Shown: in pieces, positions 38,868 to 50,238 of the stretch | Layout: each line of letters opens with the position of its first letter | How positions within the stretch are numbered: position 1 is the stretch's first letter | Translations under genes and position numbers: made by a program | Notes under the pieces: model-generated | Databases searched by the model: none | Told to the model about the DNA's origin: nothing | What the model saw: the letters and a program-made list of their open reading frames with translations, nothing else | Origin: Methanosarcina sp. ERenArc_MAG2 | Lineage (GTDB): Archaea; Halobacteriota; Methanosarcinia; Methanosarcinales; Methanosarcinaceae | DNA: 64,000 nucleotides | Assembly: GCA_023955635.1 (NCBI GenBank) | Contig: JAMXHR010000010.1 | Span: forward strand, 248,001 to 312,000 | Direction: 5' to 3'

Positions 38868-40319
38868 TTTATTCCTCCTGTTTTTTTTTAAGTTCGATCT
38901 AGGAACACTCGTACAAAAATCCTAGGGAAAATTATCATATAAGCATACTTATTTTCAGGAGATTAAATAAAAAACGCGATGCAAATTTAAAGCTTTATAA
39001 AGCTTTATCTTTTTATCTAAAAGATTATGACATTATAAATTCATTCAATACTCTTCTCACTTGTTACAATCTTAAAAACAAGGATTATGAGAAGGTTATT
39101 CTCAACATACCTCTTAGCCCCCTCATCAATCCCCCTAATTTGCTCTGTATACACGTCACAGTTCCCTCTACCCAAACGGAGTCTTAAAAGGAGTGATAAA
39201 TCCAAGGGAAATAGTCTGAGATTGGTTTCTAAAAGAAATAACCGAATCGTTGTGAGGCATCAAATCTCCAACCGTACTCCAACCGTACTCCGACCGTACT
39301 CCAACCGTAACTAAATAAGATCCCATCTTGCCTCAATTGTTACAAGCTTGAAAATAAGGATTAATAAAATAGTCAGTCACTTTCAACTGGTTTGTTTCGG
39401 TTGCAGGAGCATAGTCTTGGTTACCATCTAACTGTCATTGGAACTTTTTTGGAGTTTCAAGGACAAAACTTCTAAACATTTAAAAAATAATTTATCCCGG
39501 TTCATTCTTACTTATATAATTTTTGTAAATAAGGCTAAGTTTAAGAAAATATAAAAATATTAATAAAATATAATTGGGATTATTTGATTTTTAACTTAAA
39601 ATTAGTGCCCCTATATACCAGTCAGTTGTAAACCTAAAACATATAATATAAATTAATTATATTATTTTTTTAAATATGTTCTTGGTAATTGAGATGTAAT
39701 TACTTGGAAAGAAAAATCTCTTATATTCTAAAAATATATCATTCTGTTCAAGGGCATGTATTTTTAAATTAATTTTAATAGTTCTTATTCAGATAGTAGT
39801 AATTTTTTCTGATTTAATTTATTTCCAAAACTTCAACCAGGTTTATTGTTCTCACTGATCTCCGGCAATAGCTTCGTGGAATTCGAAGTCACATTAGAAA
39901 ACTCCAACCCTGCGTTTTTTTGGGAGAAAATTACAACTTATCAAAAATCAAGAAACTATAATCGGAATATGCTCAAAAAAGTGATATTGCGATTGTCCCG
40001 TTACCGGTGCCAGTAGACTTTTTATCTTGCTGTAATGTATTGAAATATTCTCTGCATCGCAGCCTCAACGGCAAAAAGCTTTGCAATGACTGTATTCATC
40101 GTTAGGTTGCAGGGATCATTTTAACATTAATATATTAGACTGAAGACAAATGAAATCCTATTTAACTATAAGATGAAAAAATATAGAAAAAAGTAGCTAT
40201 GTATCAATTTCTTTTGATATCTATCCTAAGGGTTTTTAAAACTTAAGTTTATATTACTGGTTATATTCGTTTTTTATCGGTTATCGCTTTGAAATTCAAT
40301 TAATTAAAGAGGCTGGGAA
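38868..40319. other. Long intergenic region
   Basis: 1452 bp, AT-rich. Contains the 11-bp tandem repeat at 39265-39307. The 75-codon frame at 39087-39314 is an artefact of the repeat. Scattered short coding-like stretches near 39860-40020 look like remnants of a lost gene, but no family was recognised. Confidence 0.4.
39265..39307. repeat. 11-bp tandem repeat, about four units
   Basis: TACTCCAACCG repeats at 39275, 39286 (one change) and 39297, preceded by a 10-base partial unit at 39265. Short array, probably slippage; no obvious function. Confidence 0.8.
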
Positions 40320-40469
40320 ATGAAAGAACAAAATAATGTGGTGCAGGAAGAGGTCCTTGAAAATAACTCAAAGGATAATGAGGAAGACCTTCTGTATACT
40401 CATAAGCCTGAAAATAGAGGTAGCAGCATGCAGTGGAACTCTGCTTTTTGCAGAAAGCCCGGTCATTGA
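40320..40469 (+). CDS. Possible 49-residue protein
   Basis: ATG-started frame of 49 codons preceded by GAGGCTGGG. The product is acidic at its N-terminus (QEEVLENNSKDNEEDLLY) and has no recognised domain. It lies 39 bp upstream of the AhpD-like gene and could be its operon partner or a truncated gene. Confidence 0.3.
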   Translation: MKEQNNVVQEEVLENNSKDNEEDLLYTHKPENRGSSMQWNSAFCRKPGH

Positions 40470-40508
40470 GCTTTATCATATCTCTAGTTATTTAGGGGGT
40501 TGATTCTA

Positions 40509-40850
40509 ATGTCATTTTTGAACGAAATGCTACCTGAAACTTCGGAAGCGTTCGGACAGATGAGAAATTCCATTTTTAAAGATGGGTATCTGGACCTCAA
40601 AACCAAAGAACTTATAGCTGTTGCCTCTTCTGTCCTTATGCGCTGCCAGTTTTGCGTTGATGCGCATTCGCAAAGAGCGATTACTGCAGGAGCCACAAAG
40701 GAGGAGATCGCAGAAGCCATTTCAGTTGCAATGTTTGTTGCCGCTGGTTCACAGATAGGATGGACGAATATATACGGGGAAAATATATACGATAAAATCT
40801 TTGAAAAAGATAAGGAAGAAGAGGACTGCGGATGTTGCTGTGGTGACTGA
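40509..40850 (+). CDS. Carboxymuconolactone decarboxylase / AhpD-like thiol protein
   Basis: 113 residues. The AhpD active-site motif is present (CQFCVDAHS, within LMRCQFCVDAHSQRAITAGA), unlike the cysteine-less relative at 4298. Likely a thiol-dependent peroxidase partner or related redox enzyme. The C-terminus ends in a cysteine-rich tail (EEEDCGCCCGD) that may bind a metal. GGGGG precedes the ATG at 40509; the frame is open from TTG 40500. It is convergent with the ArsR-type gene at 40902, which may respond to metal or arsenic. Confidence 0.88.
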   Translation: MSFLNEMLPETSEAFGQMRNSIFKDGYLDLKTKELIAVASSVLMRCQFCVDAHSQRAITAGATKEEIAEAISVAMFVAAGSQIGWTNIYGENIYDKIFEKDKEEEDCGCCCGD

Positions 40851-40901
40851 AAAATCCCAGTTATTTTCATTTTTAGATTTTTTTCTCTAACTTAACTCAG
40901 T

Positions 40902-41261
40902 TTATTCTGATTTTTTGCTATGCAGTTGCGTAATAATGTTAAAAATATTTCCAAATTCGGGGTTCAATCTGTAAAAATGCCATTTTGAGCTGCTGTAGGC
41001 TTCCACGATCCCGCAGGTTTTCAGGATTGTCAGGTGGTGGGAAACCAGGTTCTGCCTCTCATTTAGTTTAAATATCAGCTCGCAAACGCAGTGGTCTCTC
41101 TGGGAGAGAAAATAAGCAATCTTCAGCCTTATCGGATGCCCGAGAGCACTGAATATCTCACTGGCTTTTTTTATGTCATTGTCCAGGAAATCGATTTCCT
41201 GAAGCATTTTCTCTTCCCATTCCTTCTTTTTCTCAGGGTCGGCAGGACAACAATAATTCAT
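40902..41261 (-). CDS. ArsR-family metal-responsive repressor
   Basis: 119 residues. Winged helix-turn-helix with SALGHPIRLKIAYFLSQRD, then the alpha3 metal-site motif CVCEL and LVSHHLTILKTCGIVEAYSS. Two further cysteines near the N-terminus (NYCCPADPEKKKEWEEKM) could complete an alpha3N-type site. Probably a metal- or arsenic-released repressor acting on neighbours such as the Cys-rich AhpD-like gene; target not shown by a clear operator here. Confidence 0.9.
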   Translation of the reverse strand: MNYCCPADPEKKKEWEEKMLQEIDFLDNDIKKASEIFSALGHPIRLKIAYFLSQRDHCVCELIFKLNERQNLVSHHLTILKTCGIVEAYSSSKWHFYRLNPEFGNIFNIITQLHSKKSE

Positions 41262-41932
41262 AAATGAAATAAGTTAAGCTTTCTAAATAAGGACTTCCAT
41301 ATCAATTTTGTTTGATATCTAATATGCTGTTATTTATACTCAATCATTTTCTGGACTTTACCTCCGGATATTCGAGATCTTATTCGATCATATCTGCCAT
41401 TTGGTTGAGTCTTTTGTAGATGAGATGGATTTCAGCAAATAAAATTGATCACAGAGCTGTTTAAAAATACGGTTAGGACAGCTAAAGATCCAGAATTAAT
41501 ATGTCTTGAGCGATTACTCATTTATAGGTCGATAGTAAAAGCCTCTGCGTCAAAATAAGTAAAAATGTAGCCAAAAATATTCTTTCTTTAGTTACCGCAC
41601 CGACAGATGAGATTATAACTGGCGATATAGTAATTGAATTGTGTAACTATTCCATCAAACGAAATAACTGTTCATCTGAATGAACACGGTTTCATTAAGG
41701 TATTTCGCGGATAGTTTCCAAAGTGGTGACACGCAATACGAGCTACAGATATACTGAATATGCAGGAAGAAAAAAATGGATTACGTGGTTTGAAACAAAG
41801 TGGAGCACTACAAGACATGCTGTAAATCAATTTCCAACAAGGTAAACGTATCCTTAGTGTAAAAATTGTGAAAATTCAAAAGTTGCATGCAAAGCAGGCA
41901 ACCGTGTAAGTCCTATTACAATTCCTTAAAGC
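41262..41932. other. Intergenic region, possibly with gene remnants
   Basis: 671 bp. Short open stretches occur but none has a start and ribosome binding site. GTGTAAGTCCTA at about 41912 resembles the right end of the IS701-like element and MITEs, without a partner end, so it may be a decayed remnant. Confidence 0.4.
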
Positions 41933-42040
41933 TTATTCTTGAATGCGCACTCTCTTGAACTTAAGGTAAACCAGCAGTATTCCAATGAAAATACCAAAGA
42001 TTATATATTTTATGATTTTTTTTATACTTATCAAATCCAT
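41933..42040 (-). CDS. Possible 35-residue single-pass membrane protein
   Basis: ATG at 42040, stop at 41933. A single hydrophobic helix (IIKYIIFGIFIGILLVYL) is flanked by basic residues on both sides, a typical small-membrane-protein layout. GGGGTAG lies only three bases before the ATG, so translation support is weak. Confidence 0.35.
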   Translation of the reverse strand: MDLISIKKIIKYIIFGIFIGILLVYLKFKRVRIQE

Positions 42041-42320
42041 CTACCCCATATTTTTTATATAGTTACTATTGCAATACATCTATACAAGCTTTCCCGCAAA
42101 GCTCTCTAATGTGCCTGGATCTGAGTTTCAGGTTTTCTTTTTTATTTGTCTTTTTTGCTATCATACGACGATACACAAAACTCAGATTTTTCAGAATGAA
42201 TGCCTTGGCTATGTATTTATTATGCAGGCAATCTACAACCCGATAGAAGTTACAAAAGGGATAATAAAGTTTTAATTGAATACAGTAGTGTTATTTTGTA
42301 AAAATTCATAGAGGGAAACC

Positions 42321-42991
42321 ATGAAGATAGTCGGAATATCGTCAAGCCCAAGAGGCCAGAACAGCAATACTTTAAAACTGCTGGAAGCAGCTCTGGACGG
42401 AGCCGTAAAAACAGGAGCTGAGATCGAATCCATAGATATTGCGAAGATGAAAATCAAATACTGCACTGCATGCAATTCCTGTCATGAGACAGGGGTATGC
42501 ATAATAAAAGACGATTATAATGTTGTACTGGAAAAACTGCTGGCTGCGGACGGCATAATTCTGAGCAGTCCCAATTACATAACAAACATAACAGCTCAGC
42601 TCAAAACCATATTCGATAGAAGCCCTCTTGTTATTCATGAACAGCTCTTTGATGGGAAATACGGCATTTCCTTAACAACTGCAGGCAGCGGTGAAGTCGA
42701 TTTTGTCCTTGGTATTATGGATAATTTTATGATACACTGCGGAGGCAGCACTATAGGGGAGTTGGCTGCTCTATGTCTCAGGGTCCTTCAGCAATGGAAG
42801 CAGCCATCGAAAAATCGCGTGAAATGGGAAAAGCCCTTGTTAAAGCGATAAAAGAGAATAAGGAATACCCGGAACAGGAAGCCATGCATGAAGCCTGGAG
42901 AGCGCAGTTTAAATACGTTATCCTTGCCAACAAAGAACACTGGGTACACAACTGTGATTACTGGATGGAAAAGGGCTGGATGAAAGAATAA
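42321..42991 (+). CDS. Iron-sulfur flavoprotein (NADPH-dependent FMN reductase fold), one apparent frameshift
   Basis: About 223 residues when joined. Flavodoxin-like FMN site SSSPRGQNSNTLKLL at the N-terminus and the compact cluster motif CTACNSCHETGVC (Cx2Cx2Cx5C) characteristic of methanosarcinal Isf, followed by SSPNYITNITAQLK. Isf carries FMN and a [4Fe-4S] cluster and takes electrons from ferredoxin; proposed to reduce O2 or peroxide. The frame breaks near 42771-42774, where one extra base yields ELAALMSQGPSAMEAAIEKS. AGAGGGA precedes the ATG. Confidence 0.88.
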
Positions 42992-43409
42992 TGAAAGAAT
43001 CATGGATGAATGATTCATCGAGTAGTTACATTATTTGGCTTCGTAACTATAGTTCGAGTGTTTTCCTGCCCAGGGAACAATAGCACTGAGAGTAATAAAT
43101 AATTTATTAGAAACTCTCGCGAAGCTAGTGCTTTCGTTTTTATCTGCTGTACGCAGGCAGGCTCAAGCGGGGTCCGGCACGTGGAAAGAAAGAGCGCGAT
43201 ATACTATTATATAGTCACGAGTCTAAATAATGCAACAACTCAATGAGCTGCTAAATTGTTTTTATTGCAATAATTACAGGCATGACTATATGTATGGTTA
43301 TTTCGGAATAATACCAGCCAATTAACCGGAGAGCACAAAAATTCGTAAATGGGATCAAAAAGAGATCTGGGGTTGTACTTAAATTGACTTTTCCCGGCTT
43401 CATGCACAC
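42992..43409. other. Intergenic region
   Basis: 418 bp without a supported gene. GCGAAGCTAGTGCTTTCG and CAGGCAGGCTCAAGCGG words resemble those near 27470 and 49170. No terminator-like hairpin was identified with confidence. Confidence 0.35.
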
Positions 43410-44498
43410 TCAAATGAGCACGTCCTCAATCCCTGCCTCTTTCACAATATATATTGCTGCAGCCTCTTCTTCTGTTGTCAGGAAGCGATCCAGTTCCGGA
43501 TATTCCATTGCCCTGTAGCACGGCCTGTACTGGAACATGAGGTTAAACCTGATTTGCGGAATATTTTTTGCAACCCATTCGGCAATCGGTCCTGTACAGC
43601 ATTCGAGGTGACCCGGGAGGACAAGGTGACGGAGCAGGACTTCTGAGGTCTGGTAGGCAAATTCGAAATTAGGCTGCACGATTTCCAGGTAATTTTTTAC
43701 CTTTGAGTATTTCTGGGCGCATAAATCGTTTCCGTATTTGAAGTCCCCGAGGTACACATCTACGACCCCTTCAAGAATTTCAGCAATTTCAGGGGAATGG
43801 TACATATTTGCGTTCCAGACAACAGGATTATTTACGGACATTTCCCGGATTATTTTCAGGACGGTATGCGGATGCGGGGTAGGGGTTACGAAATTTACGT
43901 TCCTTGCCCCGTGCATCCTCCTGAGATCGATAAGCTTTGCAAGTTTCCTGGGCTCGATACGGGTTCCGGTTTCGGGGGCAGTTGAGATGTCCCAGTTCTG
44001 GCAGTAAACGCAGGCAAAGGTACAGCCTGTAAAAAAGATAGTATGAGAGGGCACAAGTTCGGGTTCTTCTCCCATGTGCAGGAACTCGGAGGCATAATTG
44101 GAAACGTCGGTCAGCCTGCAAAAACCCTTTTCACCTGCTTTCCTGTTGACTCCGCAACGCCATCCGCAGCAGTGGCAGCTCTCCAGCATCCTGTCCACGA
44201 TTTCAACCTTAAGGTCAAGGAGGGACGGATTGGCTTTCGGCAGTTTCAGAAAGCTCTCGGTAAACAGTGTCAACCTGTCAGCTGTATCTTTATATGCAAG
44301 GGCTTCCATAGCTTCAATTTCAAAGCTCTCCCGAAGTTTTCGGTATTCTATGATGCCTTTTCCATGAATTTTCCTGAGCTCTTCAAGGGGCATTTCCGGA
44401 TCGAAGCTGACAGGAATTCTCTCCGTGATCTTGAAAAGGGCAGGCATTTCATCTCTCTGCACCTTGAGATAACGTTTAAGGTACTTCGGGGCTGCCAT
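43410..44498 (-). CDS. Radical SAM protein (PflX/COG1313-like)
   Basis: 362 residues. The radical SAM cluster motif is CTFACVYC in TIFFTGCTFACVYCQNWDIS; an upstream cysteine group (CHCCGWRCGVNRKAGEKGFC) probably binds an additional cluster, as in PflX-type activases. Later motifs: NFVTPTPHPHTVLKII, DVYLGDFKYGNDLC, LVLPGHLECC. The reaction is unknown; relatives are annotated as pyruvate-formate-lyase-activase homologues. No strong ribosome binding site precedes the ATG. Confidence 0.9.
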   Translation of the reverse strand: MAAPKYLKRYLKVQRDEMPALFKITERIPVSFDPEMPLEELRKIHGKGIIEYRKLRESFEIEAMEALAYKDTADRLTLFTESFLKLPKANPSLLDLKVEIVDRMLESCHCCGWRCGVNRKAGEKGFCRLTDVSNYASEFLHMGEEPELVPSHTIFFTGCTFACVYCQNWDISTAPETGTRIEPRKLAKLIDLRRMHGARNVNFVTPTPHPHTVLKIIREMSVNNPVVWNANMYHSPEIAEILEGVVDVYLGDFKYGNDLCAQKYSKVKNYLEIVQPNFEFAYQTSEVLLRHLVLPGHLECCTGPIAEWVAKNIPQIRFNLMFQYRPCYRAMEYPELDRFLTTEEEAAAIYIVKEAGIEDVLI

Positions 44499-44919
44499 GT
44501 TAAAATATTATCCCGCATGGGTTAAAGGCTTATTGTTTCTTTCGATTTATAGTTAAATTTCAAGCTTCGAGAATTTTACCTTTAATAAATTTAATAGGCT
44601 TTTCCAGGGGTTTTTTCAGGCAAGGTTATAAGAGAAAGAGGCTTTTAATACATTTCAATCTCCTTATAAGATCGCTTTTTCGTGCAGCGCGGCTAGCCAA
44701 AAATTAAAAACCTGCAGGACTATATAATAATGGGATTAAGCCCGGGGGTTTTAATCGCGCTTTTGGTTAGCTTTGGCGGTATCCTCGGGAAGTTCCGGGG
44801 AATTTTCTGGCTACCTTTGACACTTCGACAATCAGTTTCTGGGATTTAACGTCTCTTTTGTTCGTACTTTTCTTTCTATATGCAGTTATCTACCCGCAGT
44901 CGCAACTCAAAAAATTCGG
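44499..44919. other. Intergenic region and probable N-terminal end of the serine protease gene
   Basis: 421 bp. From about 44785 a frame encodes ISFWDLTSLLFVLFFLYAVI, a membrane anchor expected at the N-terminus of the downstream SDH-type protease, but it lies in a different frame from 44920 because of the A6 run 44909-44914. The true start was not found. The 5-prime part of the region shows no gene. Confidence 0.5.
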
Positions 44920-45713
44920 ATGCAGCGTATGTCAAGACTGAAAGCTATGGAAAAAAGCCACGGCTGCAAAGTGCTCACCATGATTCACAGGCGGGAAGCG
45001 GTTTCTTTTCTCGGGCTGCCTGCTTACCAGTTCATAGACGAAGAGGATGCCGAACAGATCCTGCGCTGGATAAGGCAGTACAAAGATTACCCGCTTGAAC
45101 TCATTCTGCACACCCCGGGCGGGCAGCTCCATGCCAGTATCCAGATTGCTCGCGCCCTCAGGAAGCACCCCAAAAAGACCAGGGTCATTATTCCTCATTA
45201 CTCAATGTCAGGAGGCACGGTTATCGCCCTTGCTGCAGGCGAGATCGTTATGGATAAAGATGCCGTTATCGGACCTATCGATCCCCAGATAGGAGATTTC
45301 CTGCGCGGGATTTATCCTGCTCCTTCCTGGATCCATGCCGCAGAAACAAAAAAGAAAACGCAGACGATACCACCCTTGTTATGAGCGATATCTCAAGAAA
45401 AGCCCTTAAACTCACCAGACACATTGCAAAAGAGCTTCTTGAAGGTAAAATACAGCCAGGCCCAAACGGGGAAAACAGGCTCGATGAAGTGGTCGAAAAA
45501 CTGGTCAGTGGAGAGATGATCCACAGCACTCCCCTTTCAGCAAATGAAGCAAAAGAGATAGGACTTTCCGTAAGCACGGATTTTCCCGAAGAAGTGCATG
45601 AGTTTATGAAACTCTTCAGGCCTGTAAAAAGAGTGTGGAATATACCGAGTAGACCTGAAGTCAAAATTAGCCGAAAGAAATGGAACTGGGAACATGAAAA
45701 GAAGCTTATTTAA
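44920..45713 (+). CDS. Membrane-anchored serine protease, SDH/ClpP-like, two apparent frameshifts
   Basis: Visible catalytic part of about 265 residues. ClpP-crotonase fold: LELILHTPGGQLHASIQIA (oxyanion region), nucleophile Ser in PHYSMSGGTVIALAAGEI, and DAVIGPIDPQIGDF. Archaeal SDH proteases are membrane-anchored; the anchor lies just upstream in another frame. Shifts at A6 44909-44914 and A6 45348-45353; one extra A in each joins anchor, catalytic core and C-terminus (AAETKKENADDTTLVMSDIS). It converges with the Bax1 gene, their 3-prime ends overlapping by 8 bp. Probably degrades membrane or unfolded proteins. Confidence 0.82.
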
Positions 45714-47516
45714 TCTCTGATTTTTTCACCCTTGCGTCTTCTTCACTTAGCCCTGTCCAGATAACCTTATACCCGAGCTGTTCGAGCACAGGGTAATAGA
45801 GGCTGCGGTCAAGCCTGAAGCTCTCAAAAACTTTTATTGCACCGGCATATGTCTCAGCTGTCCCGGGTTTTTCAAGTTCCCTATCAATCCTTTCAAGCAG
45901 TTGCCTGTGGATTATGTAGTTTTCAAGGAGCACATAATTCCCGGATTCCCCGGATTTTTCAAGCCTGTCTGCAATCTCTTCTTTTAAGGCATCAAGCAGG
46001 ACTCCTTTCTCAGTTGCGATTTTTTCAAGGCTTATCATTTCTCCTGAAAGCGGAATTTCCATTTCTTGAAGCATTGACCTGTCTTCTGTAAGTCTTTTTT
46101 CCTCGTATTTTCTAAGTACTTTCATGACTTCGTTTGCAGGAATCTTTTTGTCAAAGAAAATCACTTCCTGGGCAGGAAAATCTTTTTCAGAGCATTTCAG
46201 CTTTCTGTCAATCAGGAGAATCAGAGGTTCTTTCACATCCTTAAGTTTCTCAACTTTCTTTTCAAGATATTCCGGGGTCCAGAAGCCCACAATTTCCAGA
46301 TATACCTGCATGCCATCCCTCTGAAGGGAAAAGTCCGGGACAAAAGCGTATTTTCCGGCTTTGAGAATTGTTGGTTCCCTTTTAATCTTCCAGCTCCCTA
46401 AACTGAAGCTGCTGAATATCTTTTCAAGCGTGCTGTCATAGACTTCAATATCAGCATATGTTTCCTGAGCTTCAGCTTCCTCTTCCGCAAGTCCATTTTC
46501 ATATTCTTTCCCGGCTTTTTCCCTTTTTCCGGATTCGTACCCTTCCTTTGCTTCTTCAAGTTGAAATCCTGAAGAGAGAGTTTTTGGATATCGGATTGCT
46601 TCGGATGAGGGTTTGAAAGCTTCTTCCGAGTCGTCAAGGGTAAACTCGAGGATGCGCTTTCCCTGGTAACTTTTGTGGAGAATGCCTGCCTTAAGTCTCC
46701 AGCCTTTTGATCGAAGGAGGGTCGGGAAGAGTTTTGCAAAGGAATTCCCGTACCTTTCCGACATCCGGAAAAGAGAAGCGGGCCCGTCAAGATGGAGGTG
46801 AATACCTTTTAGTTCTTTGGGCTCTTCATTTTCATTTTTATTCCTTGACTTTTCCTCTTTTCTACCTTCTTTTTTCTCACCTGCTTCTTTTTTGCCTGTA
46901 GTCTCTTCAGTGTCTTCCACGGAGTACATAAGCCCGGAACGCAGGATCTTCCAGAGTATCTTCTGAAAATCTCCCTTTATCCAGATATCAAGGTCAACTG
47001 CGCGGAAAAACAGGGTCTGGGTCAGGGAAATGTTATATTGTTTAAGGAGTTCTGCAGGTGAAAGAGGAAGGAAGCTTTTAATGACCTGATTTTCTTCAAG
47101 GTCAGCCCAGAGTGCCTTTTCAAGTTCCCGGACAGAAATTGACAATTTTTTTGCCGCTTTTTGCAGCGCATCTTTTTTTCAGCAGAAGAAAGAGCCATTC
47201 CTCCACAGGCTTCAAAGACGGCTTCTCTGGCCAGAGAGGAGTCGACAGCCGCATCCGTTTCGATCACAGCTCGCCTTCCAAGAAGCTGAGAGAGACCCCT
47301 TATAAAGCGGTAATTCATTTCTTCATAACCTTCAAGTTCGGCCAGAAGGTCCCCGTAGGTTTTTCCGATATGCTGCTCGAAGGTTTCTATCAGGAGCCTT
47401 GCAAGTTCAAGGTTTTCGGAATCAAATGCTGCATATTCGGGCTTTATTTTCCCTCTAGAAACGCGGGTTACAAGAAGGTCAGATGTGAGCAGAAGGGCCA
47501 CCTCCGGGATTTTCAA
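45706..47516 (-). CDS. Bax1-like nuclease (DUF790), one apparent frameshift
   Basis: About 603 residues. N-terminal Bax1 region (LLLTSDLLVTRVSRGKIKPE) and a C-terminal nuclease-like core with PDFSLQRDGMQVYLEIVGFW, matching the DUF790 family. Bax1 partners the XPB helicase in archaeal nucleotide excision repair, with nuclease activity on bubble or fork DNA. It lies 33 bp downstream of the XPB gene and starts at TTG after AAAGGAAAT. The frame breaks in the T7 run 47173-47179 (plus strand); an eighth base gives SSAEKKDALQKAAKKL. A charged Glu/Lys insertion near residues 130-160 is unusual. Confidence 0.9.
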
Positions 47517-47549
47517 CGTTTTGATTTCCTTTCATCCGATTTTCGTTGT

Positions 47550-48987
47550 CTAAAATCTTTTTCCATCAACCTTCCTTTCTTCTGCAACCTTTTTCCCCTT
47601 TCCGGCTTTTTCTTCAGGATTTTTTCGGGCTGAAACTGCTTCTTTTCTTCTCCTTGCAGTTCCGGTTTCTGTTGTTTCTTCGGCTATGATTTCGTAGAGC
47701 AGGGCTTCTTTCCCTTCTTTTTTCCTGAGGATCCTCCCGAGGCGCTGGACATATGCTCGCTTACTGCCTGTCCCGCTTGCTATAATTCCTACATTTGCTT
47801 CAGGGACATCGATGCCTTCATCAAGCACCCTTGAGGTGACCACAGCCCGGTATTTTCCTGTCCTGAACTTTTCTAGAATGGAATTCCTTTCTTTTGCAGG
47901 GGTCCTGTAGGTAATTGCAGGGATGAAAAATTCCTGGAAATCCGGTGGACAAGTCGGTTATGTTCCGTGAAAATGAAGATCCTGTCTTCTCTATGTTCTT
48001 TAAGGATTTCTCTCAGTTTTACAAGTTTTGATCCGCTGTTGAAAGCAAGGTCTCGTGCCGCATTTCTTGCAAGGAGGGCTTTTCTGGCTTCAGGGTCTCT
48101 CCCACTTTTCATAACCAGCTTGCGGAAGTCCTGAGGACCTTTCATTATCATCTTGGTTTTCCTGAGGTAGTTAAGGAACACGGAATAGTGCTGTTCATAC
48201 TCTTTCCGTTCCTCGTCAGTAAGTGCAATAGCTATCCGTTGGATCCTGTAAGGGGCAAGGTGACCTCCTGCAAGTTCCGAAACCTGTTTTTCATATACTT
48301 TCCCCCTACAAGCCTGTTCAGTTCCGAGTGCAGCTCGTCTTCCCGTTCGTAAGTGGCTGTCAGCCCTAGCCTGCAGGGGGCTGCAGAAAACTCGGCAATG
48401 CTCCTGTATCCGGATGCAGGCAGATGGTGAACTTCATCAAAAATAAGAAGGCCGAACCTGTTCCCAAGAGTTTCGGCATGGATATAGGCAGAGTCGTATG
48501 TGGAAACTGTTATCGGAAGAATTTTCTTTTCTCCTCCCCCAAGCTTTCCGATTTCCATGGAAAAGGCTTCTTCAAGTTGTTTTTTCCATTGTTCGAGCAG
48601 GTCAAGGGTCGGGACAACTACAAGAGCAGGGGTATTGCACTCTGCAATTGCCCGAATTCCAACAAGGGTTTTTCCGCTTCCTGTTGGCAGAACGAGCACA
48701 CCCCATTTCTCATTCTCACCCCAGGACACAAGAGCCTCTGCCTGGTAGTCCCTTAATTTAAGTTTCTGTCCTGAAGCCTCGTATGCTGCTGCAAGGTCAG
48801 GACAGGGAAGAAGGTCAAGCACATCGTCTTCAAACTGAATTCCGGAATTTTTCAGATAGTTAACTGTGTCCCTGTAATACATGGAAAGAGCTCTGAAGCT
48901 TCCGTTCCTTTCGTCCCAGACTGCATTGGGAACTCTTATATTACCCTTTATAAGCAGAGTTCCCTGCTTGAAGCTGATTTTGATCAT
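47550..48987 (-). CDS. XPB-type DNA helicase, two apparent frameshifts
   Basis: About 479 residues, SF2 helicase of nucleotide excision repair. Motif [12 protein letters not shown], motif [13 protein letters not shown], motif [13 protein letters not shown], motif [21 protein letters not shown] and [14 protein letters not shown]; the thumb-like insertion is at the frame break. Breaks lie near 48299-48306 and at 47936-47937; one missing base each. Restored text includes [20 protein letters not shown]. It forms an operon with the Bax1 gene. The basic C-terminal tail ([16 protein letters not shown]) is not conserved. Confidence 0.9.
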
Positions 48988-49479
48988 TGTTTATTAAAAG
49001 TCTGGACGTTATATATAATACACGAGTTACAATTTACGAATTGAGCCTTGGGAGTACGCTGTCCTTCCCGAGTTCCGCTTCGGGATCACAGAAAATAGGA
49101 GATTTTCTGGGAGTTGCGATGTAATCGCAACAGCACGGGGTCCGTTTCACTCTCTTCGCTCGCTCAAGCGGACTGGTTTATATTAAAGATACTGAGCTGT
49201 GCTCGAGAGGACTAATCTATAAATACACAATTTTTCCGTTTCAAACTGCGCCTCGGAACCAGAAAAATTTATAATTTTCAATATAATATTTGTTTTGGGA
49301 TAGGCTCAGACAGTGTTTAATTTGGAATTTGCCACATATATCTTTGTTCCCGTCGGGTTAACTGCAACTCCTGCGGGATTCACCCAAGTGGTTTCTGCCT
49401 TTTAATAATTAAATTGATTCTATTGCAACAGAACAAAGAGAACTGAAAATAAGTTTAAGTTAAGCTAATTATAATATAA
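48988..49479. other. Intergenic region with short hairpins
   Basis: 492 bp without a gene. TTGCGAT/ATCGCAA at 49114-49130 is a perfect 7-bp inverted repeat with a 3-base loop, and CCCGA...TCGGG lies just before; neither is linked to a function. AATTATAATATAA near 49465 is promoter-like for the HD gene. Confidence 0.4.
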
Positions 49480-49506
49480 ATGAAAGACAAATTAACAAGG
49501 AGTTCA

Positions 49507-50150
49507 ATGAATTCAGATAATAGATCTTCAGAAGATGACCAATCAGGAGAAGGAGTATTTCCCGAACCTCTGCCTCTGGAAACTCTTTTCCATAAGTACG
49601 GGATCGAGCGCAGCCATGCCGACAACGTGGCAAGAAATGCTCTTGAACTTTTTGATATTCTTCATTCCATTCACGGGCTGGATCACGAAATTCGAAAATT
49701 TGTAGAGATAGCGGCGCTTGTTCATGATACCGGCGTTGTTACGGATTTTGAAAACCACCACAAAGCAGGAAGAGATATCCTGCGCCTGCACCCACCTTCT
49801 GAACTGCCTGAAAGGTTATGGCCCGTTGTTGCCTGGACGGCTTTTCTGCATAAAAAGAAGATAGGGAAAAAGAAGCTCAGGAAACTTAAAGGAAAGGAAT
49901 TCGAGAAAATACCTGACGATTTGCAGGATCTTACCCTGAAAGCTGCTGCCCTTATTCGGCTTGCCGATGCACTTGATTATAGCAGGATGAAAAGCAGGCT
50001 CGGAAAGGTCACTTTCGGGAAACTGAGTGTCATATTCGAAATCGAGGGGCAGGGAGCTGCAATTGATGCGGAGAGAATGGCAAAAAAGGCGACCTCTGGC
50101 ATCTTCTCTACGATACGAAGCTTGAGTTCAGGCCTGTATCGAAGAAGTGA
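49507..50150 (+). CDS. HD-domain phosphohydrolase, one apparent frameshift
   Basis: About 214 residues from ATG 49507, which follows AAGGAG; the frame is open from 49480. HD ligands: HADNVARNALELFDILHSIH, AALVHDTGVV, NHHKAGRDIL and LIRLADALDYSRMKS. It resembles the C-terminal HD domain of Ppx/GppA-type phosphatases, present here without the actin-fold part. Substrate unknown. The A6 run 50082-50087 needs one more A to give MAKKGDLWHLLYDTKLEFRP, ending at the TGA at 50148. The next gene starts within 90 bp. Confidence 0.85.
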
Positions 50151-50238
50151 TACAGCCGGGAACCTGAAAAGCTCAAAGCACAGAACCGGAGTGTCGACTT
50201 GCTTTTGTCTATGAGATTAATCTATGGAGTGTAATTTT

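Noticed and set aside
39087..39314. 75-codon frame over the 11-bp repeat
   Set aside because: Its C-terminal half is only the translated tandem repeat.
41905..41925. Third copy of the 119-bp MITE
   Set aside because: Only one end-like word GTGTAAGTCCTA is present; no opposite end or target duplication.
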